64,000 nucleotides of DNA from Vibrio cyclitrophicus. Its GTDB lineage: Bacteria > Pseudomonadota > Gammaproteobacteria > Enterobacterales > Vibrionaceae. Position numbers and translations under genes: made by a program. The notes below the pieces were generated by a model, which saw only the letters and a program-made list of their open reading frames with translations, made no database searches and had not been told where the DNA came from. The stretch is from NCBI RefSeq assembly GCF_024347435.1, contig NZ_AP025481.1, positions 682,001-746,000 of the forward strand, given 5' to 3'. Positions 58,849-64,000 of this stretch are shown piece after piece; the first letter of the stretch is position 1; each line of letters opens with the position of its first letter.

Positions 58849-59053
58849 TTGTACCTAAATCCTTAATTTCTTGATTTGTAATTGCTATCTGTTGGCAATA
58901 TTTCTCTGCCACCATCTTAACGCCATTGCCGAGTAGATGCTCAATAAAATGAATGGAAAATGAATGTGTTACTCACTCTGCATTCAAACCGAGTGTTGTT
59001 TAATAGCCCCATCGAAACAAAGCTTCCAAGCGAAAAGAAGCGTATCAACTAAA

Positions 59054-59084
59054 TGAAACGTTTCAAATTAAGAAAAACGTTTCA
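59054..59084 (+). promoter_or_regulatory. Two Cra/LacI-type operators upstream of the ygiW-like gene
   Basis: TGAAACGTTTCA (59054-59065), a perfect palindrome identical to the Cra/FruR-type consensus, and a second copy AAAAACGTTTCA (59073-59084), 19 bases apart. They sit 26-56 bases before the ATG, so binding should repress. Confidence 0.55.
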
Positions 59085-59109
59085 ACAAAACAACACTTAA
59101 GGATTCATC

Positions 59110-59490
59110 ATGAAAAAAACTGTATTGGCTATCGCATCTACTATTATTCTTGCACCTACTTTCGCAATGGCTGGTGACCACCACAGCAATAGCAAACACG
59201 AGAACGCTATTGCTTACACAGGTCCAATAGAGACAGTTTCTGTTGCAACTCTACTTTCAGACACAAGTATGTTTGCAGAACAAGACACGGTTGTTGACGG
59301 CAAGATTGTTCGTCAGTTAAAAAGCGATACGTTTATCTTCTCTGACGGACAGAGCGAGATTCAAATTGAGTTGGACGATGACATCCGCCTAGCTGCACCG
59401 CTAACTGCAGACACAAAAATTCGTATCTTTGGCGAGTACGAAGGTGGCAAAACTCCTGAAATCGAAGTTGATCACATTCAAGTTCTTTAA
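59110..59490 (+). CDS. YgiW/YdeI-family periplasmic stress protein
   Basis: 126 residues with a signal peptide (ending FAMA-G) and a BOF/OB-fold body: AYTGPIETVSVATLL...DTVVDGKIVRQLKSDTFIFSDGQSEIQIELDD. The family is linked to stress tolerance in enterics. Two LacI/Cra-type operators lie in its promoter region and a terminator follows the gene. Confidence 0.88.
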   Translation: MKKTVLAIASTIILAPTFAMAGDHHSNSKHENAIAYTGPIETVSVATLLSDTSMFAEQDTVVDGKIVRQLKSDTFIFSDGQSEIQIELDDDIRLAAPLTADTKIRIFGEYEGGKTPEIEVDHIQVL

Positions 59491-59538
59491 GCAACAATCA
59501 TAAATAACTCACTGTAATTAATAAGCTTCAATAAATTG

Positions 59539-59562
59539 GCCTGCATATTGCAGGCTTTTTTG
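59539..59562 (+). terminator. Terminator of the ygiW-like gene
   Basis: GCCTGCA-tat-TGCAGGC with a run of six T. Confidence 0.9.
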
Positions 59563-59599
59563 TATATAATGCCGAAAATACAATTTATATGGAGTCACC

Positions 59600-60124
59600 A
59601 TGCTAGGTCGCGCAAACAAGACTGTCCTTCTAGGGCTAGCTGCACTGTGTTCATTCTCTGCGTCTGCAAACAACTTTAACTACAACACATTCGAGCTACG
59701 CATGGGTACGAGCCCGAGTACGTTTGGTGGTGAAGTCACAACAATGTTTACCCAGAACTCTCATTTTGTTGCTCGTATCGATTCAGAATTTGAAAGTGAT
59801 TGGGACGCAGCGGTAGGTATGGGATTCCACGGCCCAATAAGTCAATTTGCTGACGTTACTGGTCAAATGTTACTGCATAACATCGAACGTAATGACGACA
59901 ACCACATCAAAACTGAAGTAAACATCGGTTTAAGAGCATGGATTTTGGCGAATGTTGAAGTCAATGCACGCCTTGGTCAGTTGATCGATAACGATGACAC
60001 ACGTTCGATTGTTGGTGTTGGCGCACGTTTTCACTCAACAGATCAGCTTTCTGTAGGCCTAGATATGCGTAATAACGGTACTTACGGACACCAAATTTTG
60101 ATGTCAGCTCGATTCGGTTTCTAG
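59600..60124 (+). CDS. Small outer-membrane beta-barrel-like protein
   Basis: 174 residues. The signal peptide ends SFSASA-N; the mature part is beta-rich with alternating residues and ends in MSARFGF, a C-terminal Phe typical of outer-membrane barrels. About eight strands are likely. I do not recognise the family. GGAG lies before the ATG; it is downstream of a terminator and so has its own promoter. Confidence 0.7.
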   Translation: MLGRANKTVLLGLAALCSFSASANNFNYNTFELRMGTSPSTFGGEVTTMFTQNSHFVARIDSEFESDWDAAVGMGFHGPISQFADVTGQMLLHNIERNDDNHIKTEVNIGLRAWILANVEVNARLGQLIDNDDTRSIVGVGARFHSTDQLSVGLDMRNNGTYGHQILMSARFGF

Positions 60125-60330
60125 GCTAGATTCGATTTGTTACCTTGATCTAGTTGATTATCCTTATCCAGTTGAATCACTTTATCGAGTTAACTGATCT
60201 GGTCTCGCTTCATTTACTTAAATCTACACCTCAGAGATAATCCATCCATAAGTAGGTCTCGTTGATAAGTAGCTGTCGTTGATAAGCAATTTGGTGCTTT
60301 GAGAAGTAATACGTAACAACTCGAATTAAA

Positions 60331-60362
60331 AAAGCCCCGAGCATAATCATGCTCGGGGCTTT
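60331..60362. terminator. Strong bidirectional terminator
   Basis: AAAGCCCCGAGCAT-aatc-ATGCTCGGGGCTTT, a 14-bp perfect stem with T/A runs on both sides. It serves the barrel protein gene and ybiT. Confidence 0.95.
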
Positions 60363-60422
60363 TTATTACTTTCAATTATCGCTCGCTATTAGCTGTGTTA
60401 ACACTTAGCGAGCAATTTGCTT

Positions 60423-62030
60423 CTACAGAGCAACCATCAGCATCTTTTTCTGATGATCTAAGTACTCTTCGTAAGTACCTTGGAAGCTAATCAGTTGCTG
60501 GTCTTTCACGTCAATAATGTGTGTCGCCAACGACGAAACAAACTCACGGTCATGACTGACGAAAATCAGCGTGCCAGTGTAAACCTTTAGTGCATCGTTC
60601 AGCGCTTGGATCGCTTCCATGTCCATGTGGTTGGTTGGTTCGTCCATCACAAGTACGTTAATGTCTTGCATCATTAGCTTGCCGAATAACAAACGGTTCT
60701 TCTCACCACCGGAACAGTTACGAGCCTTTTTGTTCGCATCATCAGCGGTAAACAGCAAGCGACCAAGAATACCACGTACCATTAGGTCATCATGTTTCAC
60801 AGTACGCCACTGTGAGATCCAATCGAAAATGCTCAAATCGTTATCAAAGTCAGCTGTGCTGTCTTGTGGGCAATAACCTACAGACGCATTTTCAGACCAT
60901 TTAACGATACCTTGGTTTTGCTCAAGCTCTTGAACTAAACATTTCAGCAATGTGGTTTTACCAACGCCATTCTCACCGATAACCGCAAGACGAGTACCCG
61001 CTTCAAGTAATAAGTTACCACCAGTAAACAGAGTTTCACCATCGAAACCATGGCCAAGGTCTTGAATCTCAAGCGCTTGACGGTGTAACTTCTTACCTTC
61101 ACCAAAATCAATTGATGGGCTCATACGACTTGACGATTTCACTTCATCAAGCGTGATTTTGTCCATTTTCTTAGCACGAGAACTGGCTTGTTTCGCTTTA
61201 GATGCGTTCGCGCCAAAACGGTTAACGAAATCTTGAAGTTCGCTAATCTCAGCTGCTTTCTTCGCGTTACTTGCTAGAAGTTGGTCACGAATCAAACCCG
61301 ACGCCTCTAGGAAGTACTCGTAATTACCAGGATAAACACGTAGCTCACCGTAATCGATATCCGCCATATGCGTACAAACAGAGTTCAGGAAGTGTCTATC
61401 GTGCGAAATGATGATCATTGTACACTTACGCTGGTTTAGCTCTTCAGCAAGCCAGTTGATCGTGTGGATGTCCAAGTTATTGGTTGGTTCATCAAGAAGC
61501 AGGATGTCTGGGTTTGCAAACAATGCTTGTGCTAATAGAACACGTAGTTTCCAACCCGGTGCAACTTGCTGCATTAAGCCGAAATGGAACTCTTCTTCGA
61601 TACCCGCTTGGATTAGAATGTCACCGGCACGGCTTTCGGCTGTGTAGCCATCCATTTCCGCGAACTCACTTTCAAGTTCCGCGACTTTCATACCATCGTC
61701 TTCGCTCATTTCAGGCAAAGAGTAAATGCGATCACGTTCTTGTTTTACTTCCCACAATTTTCTGTCACCCATGATCACAACGTCGATAACGCTGTATTGT
61801 TCGAATGCGAACTGATCTTGGCTTAGAACACCCAGTTTTTCCCCTGGAGTGATAGAAACATTGCCCGAGCTTGGCGTTAACGCACCACTTAGGATTTTCA
61901 TGAACGTTGATTTGCCGCAACCATTAGCGCCGATCAAACCATAGCGGTTGCCGTTACCAAATTTAGCAGAGATGTTTTCAAACAGCGGCTCTGCGCCAAA
62001 TTGCATTGTGATGTTCGCGGTAGATATCAA
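60423..62030 (-). CDS. ybiT: ABC-F ATPase YbiT
   Basis: 535 residues with two ABC cassettes: Walker [11 protein letters not shown] and [10 protein letters not shown], Walker [13 protein letters not shown] and [12 protein letters not shown]. The second signature is [13 protein letters not shown]. Between them lies the charged linker of ABC-F proteins. It begins with TTG (AGGAA nine bases upstream); the start matches where E. coli YbiT begins. ABC-F proteins act on ribosomes at the E site; YbiT has no transport role. Confidence 0.95.
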   Translation of the reverse strand: MISTANITMQFGAEPLFENISAKFGNGNRYGLIGANGCGKSTFMKILSGALTPSSGNVSITPGEKLGVLSQDQFAFEQYSVIDVVIMGDRKLWEVKQERDRIYSLPEMSEDDGMKVAELESEFAEMDGYTAESRAGDILIQAGIEEEFHFGLMQQVAPGWKLRVLLAQALFANPDILLLDEPTNNLDIHTINWLAEELNQRKCTMIIISHDRHFLNSVCTHMADIDYGELRVYPGNYEYFLEASGLIRDQLLASNAKKAAEISELQDFVNRFGANASKAKQASSRAKKMDKITLDEVKSSSRMSPSIDFGEGKKLHRQALEIQDLGHGFDGETLFTGGNLLLEAGTRLAVIGENGVGKTTLLKCLVQELEQNQGIVKWSENASVGYCPQDSTADFDNDLSIFDWISQWRTVKHDDLMVRGILGRLLFTADDANKKARNCSGGEKNRLLFGKLMMQDINVLVMDEPTNHMDMEAIQALNDALKVYTGTLIFVSHDREFVSSLATHIIDVKDQQLISFQGTYEEYLDHQKKMLMVAL

Positions 62031-62233
62031 AGAACTAATTCCTAAGCGTGTACTGACAGATAATTATTAGACGGACTAACGCGCCTAAATGAGAAGTACG
62101 AAAGTATGGATTAAACATAAAACGAAGCGCGGATTATATAGAGATCAGGATCACATTGTCGAGGTTAAACAGTGAACGGATAGCGAACAATGCACAATTA
62201 AATGCATTTCGTCGGTTATTCGGCCATAAAAAG

Positions 62234-62266
62234 AAAAAATCCCCACTAATTCCATTAGCAGGGATT
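62234..62266 (-). terminator. Terminator of the aspartic-protease-like lipoprotein gene
   Basis: AATCCC-CA-CTAA and TTAG-CA-GGGATT pair around TTCCA. On the minus strand six T follow. Confidence 0.85.
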
Positions 62267-62320
62267 CGATTTATCAAAAGTAAAAGTGTTAGATCTCGTT
62301 TTAACTAAAACCGCTTAACG

Positions 62321-63007
62321 CTATTTAGTTATTTTCTTCTGAACGTATTTTTGTCCTACATCGACAACCGCAACGTCTCTAAAGAAGCTTCTACCCAACA
62401 GAAGTGGGAAAGCAAGATGCGTTCGGTCTGCTAATGTAAACTCGGTTTTGTCTTTTAGATCACCGATTTGAATCGCAGCCACAACAACGGCACGTCGTTG
62501 TGTACCTTCAGCGCTTGATTGCTTGATCTTAACCCAGCGTTCTACTGGTAAACTGATCTCTTCGGTTGTGATGCCGTCATGTTCAATCTTGAACTTAACC
62601 CAATCTTTTCCGTCACGTTCAAAATCAACAATATCAACCGCACTGATTGATGATGTTGTTGCACCCGTATCTACACGTGCTTTAAACGCTTCTTTCAAGC
62701 CCGGAACAAACACCCATTCTTCTTCTCCAAGAATCAGTTTGCCATCGCTTGTCTTCGTTGCTTTTTCTACTGGTTTCTCAACCGGTACTGGCTTTTTCTC
62801 TGGTTCGGTTGGTTTTACTTCTTCAGGCTTCTCTGTAGGTTCCGTGACCTTCTCACCTTCAGTTGCGTCAGTCTTTGAAGAGTCATCCACAACAGGTTGT
62901 TCTATTTGAGGCTTTTGCTCTGGTTCGACAGGAACTTGAGTCGTTGTGGAGCAAGCAAAAAGGCCACCACTTAGCATTAGAGTTACAATCGCTTTCCAAT
63001 TATACAT
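62321..63007 (-). CDS. Retropepsin-like (PF05618) lipoprotein
   Basis: 228 residues. The lipobox LFAC sets the lipidated Cys at about residue 19, followed by a long Pro/Glu/Lys linker (about 25-90) and a retropepsin-like domain with ARVDTGATTSSISAVD (the DTG) and LLLGRSFF. The family was named ATP-dependent zinc protease, but the motifs are those of aspartic peptidases. It should be anchored at the envelope. The aminotransferase gene starts upstream on the same strand, 11 bases away. Confidence 0.85.
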   Translation of the reverse strand: MYNWKAIVTLMLSGGLFACSTTTQVPVEPEQKPQIEQPVVDDSSKTDATEGEKVTEPTEKPEEVKPTEPEKKPVPVEKPVEKATKTSDGKLILGEEEWVFVPGLKEAFKARVDTGATTSSISAVDIVDFERDGKDWVKFKIEHDGITTEEISLPVERWVKIKQSSAEGTQRRAVVVAAIQIGDLKDKTEFTLADRTHLAFPLLLGRSFFRDVAVVDVGQKYVQKKITK

Positions 63008-63018
63008 TCAGTCACCTT

Positions 63019-64000
63019 CTATTTTGAAACGTTGGCTATCGCTTTCGCTACATAAGGAATATGAGATTCAGAAAGACCTGCAATATTGATGCGTCCATCA
63101 CCAACACCGTAGATTCCATATTCTTCACGTAATTGATTCATTTGAGTTTCTTTAAAGCCTAGTACAGTAAACATACCTTTATGGCTTTCAATGAAATCAA
63201 ATTGTGACGTGTTATAAGTATTTCGCAATTCATCGCATAAACTTTGGCGCAGATTTAACAAACGCTGTTGCATTTCACTTAACTCTTGCTTCCAAATCGT
63301 TGTTAGCTCTTGATTCTGAAGAATTGTTTTCACTAGAGCCGCACCATGATCTGGCGGCATAGTGTAAGTTGAACGGGCCAGAGTTAGAAGTTTACCTTTT
63401 GCGTTACCAACGTGTTCGCTGTTCTTACCAATAACGATCGCAGCACCTGTTCTTTCACGGTACAAACCGAAGTTTTTCGAGCAAGATGTCGTGATAAGCA
63501 TTTCTTCAATATTGTTAGCCATATGCTGAAGACCTTTTGCATCTTCTTCTAGACCATCACCGAATCCCTGGTAAGCGATATCAACAAACGGTAAGAAACC
63601 ATTTTTCTGCGATAACTTGGTAATTTCCTGCCACGCTTCAAAATCGATGTCAGCCCCCGTTGGGTTATGGCAGCAACCGTGCAGCAATACTACGTCTGAA
63701 GGGCCCGCTTTCGATAGGTCTTCTAGCATTTTTGCAGTATCAACTTGCTTGGTTTGAGGACTGAAGTAATTGTAGTAGCGAACTTTCAAGCCAGCCGCTT
63801 CCATGACCGGTTTGTGGTTAACGTAGCTTGGGTTTGAAATCCAAACTGTCGTGTCAGGTTGAGAAACTTTCATTAAGTCTCCCAACATACGAAGTGCACC
63901 ACTTGCACCTGGTGTTTGAATCGCAGCAACACGACCCATTGCAGAAGTCCCTTTAAGCAAAAGATCAACCATGCTCTGGTTGAACTCTTCACAGCCTGCT
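63019..64000 (-). CDS. Aromatic amino acid aminotransferase, N-terminal part cut
   Basis: The frame is open to the right edge, so the start lies outside. About 327 residues are visible. QTPGASGALRMLGDLM, LLHGCCHNPTGAD and the PLP-lysine stretch TSCSKNFGLYRERTG identify the AspC/TyrB class I family. It transfers amino groups between aromatic or acidic amino acids and 2-oxoglutarate. I cannot say whether it is TyrB or AspC without the N terminus. Confidence 0.9.
   Translation of the reverse strand, partial: AGCEEFNQSMVDLLLKGTSAMGRVAAIQTPGASGALRMLGDLMKVSQPDTTVWISNPSYVNHKPVMEAAGLKVRYYNYFSPQTKQVDTAKMLEDLSKAGPSDVVLLHGCCHNPTGADIDFEAWQEITKLSQKNGFLPFVDIAYQGFGDGLEEDAKGLQHMANNIEEMLITTSCSKNFGLYRERTGAAIVIGKNSEHVGNAKGKLLTLARSTYTMPPDHGAALVKTILQNQELTTIWKQELSEMQQRLLNLRQSLCDELRNTYNTSQFDFIESHKGMFTVLGFKETQMNQLREEYGIYGVGDGRINIAGLSESHIPYVAKAIANVSK

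Noticed and set aside
58849..59109. Cobalamin riboswitch upstream of cobQ
   Set aside because: No B12-box or riboswitch-like folding core is visible on the minus strand.

Overview
The window looks like the replication-terminus region of the secondary chromosome of a marine Vibrio (Splendidus-type Vibrionaceae is my guess). Three things point there. First, the vxrABCDE operon, pntAB, yciH, fabV, ComFB-type and DUF3069-type genes are Vibrio gene content; in V. cholerae, as I remember it, vxr, pntAB and yciH lie together on chromosome II. Second, a near-perfect dif/XerCD site lies at 30930-30957. Third, four perfect 13-bp matS sites (GTGACRNYGTCAC) flank it at 12535, 16407, 53006 and 57027. No rRNA, tRNA or CRISPR array was seen.

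Left arm (1-30.9 kb), ordinary chromosomal genes: a cut EamA transporter, a DUF2238 membrane protein, a 2-oxoglutarate oxygenase, a J-domain protein, a solitary second PBP2, an ABC-class ATPase, a GAF/GGDEF/EAL phosphodiesterase, fabV, the tesA/ybbA/ybbP divergon, an FAD oxidoreductase behind a DnaA-box-like cluster, the 5-oxoprolinase operon pxpABC, galE, a 24-residue membrane peptide, a Fur-controlled heme receptor, a LysR regulator, a Pat-type lysine acetyltransferase, a SPOR lipoprotein, ddl, a tyrosine recombinase, a DUF3319-like gene and yciH.

Accessory islet (about 30.96-39.3 kb, perhaps to 41.4 kb), beginning directly at dif: an intact IS21-family element with a 4-bp GAGG target duplication, a DUF3653-like phage regulator, then a leftward, AT-rich six-gene cassette. 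The cassette encodes a HEPN-motif protein, a small winged-helix-like protein with a tail anchor, a zinc ribbon, two tandem SIR2-like/DUF4917 paralogues and a membrane protein. To its right are three overlapping tiny phage-like genes downstream of a perfect LexA box. I infer a Xer-dependent (dif-integrated) phage-like element carrying a candidate anti-phage system. This is the most interesting part of the window.

Right arm (39.3-64 kb): a diguanylate cyclase, a mostly non-coding stretch with a gene remnant, the cell-envelope two-component operon vxrABCDE, pntAB, a HlyU-family protein, a ComFB protein, two further diguanylate cyclases, an outer-membrane barrel, a DUF3069 protein, modABC, cobQ, a YgiW-type periplasmic protein, a small barrel protein, the ABC-F ATPase ybiT, a retropepsin-like lipoprotein and a cut aromatic aminotransferase. 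Three GGDEF proteins, one EAL protein and a ComFB-type candidate receptor make c-di-GMP signalling a recurring theme.
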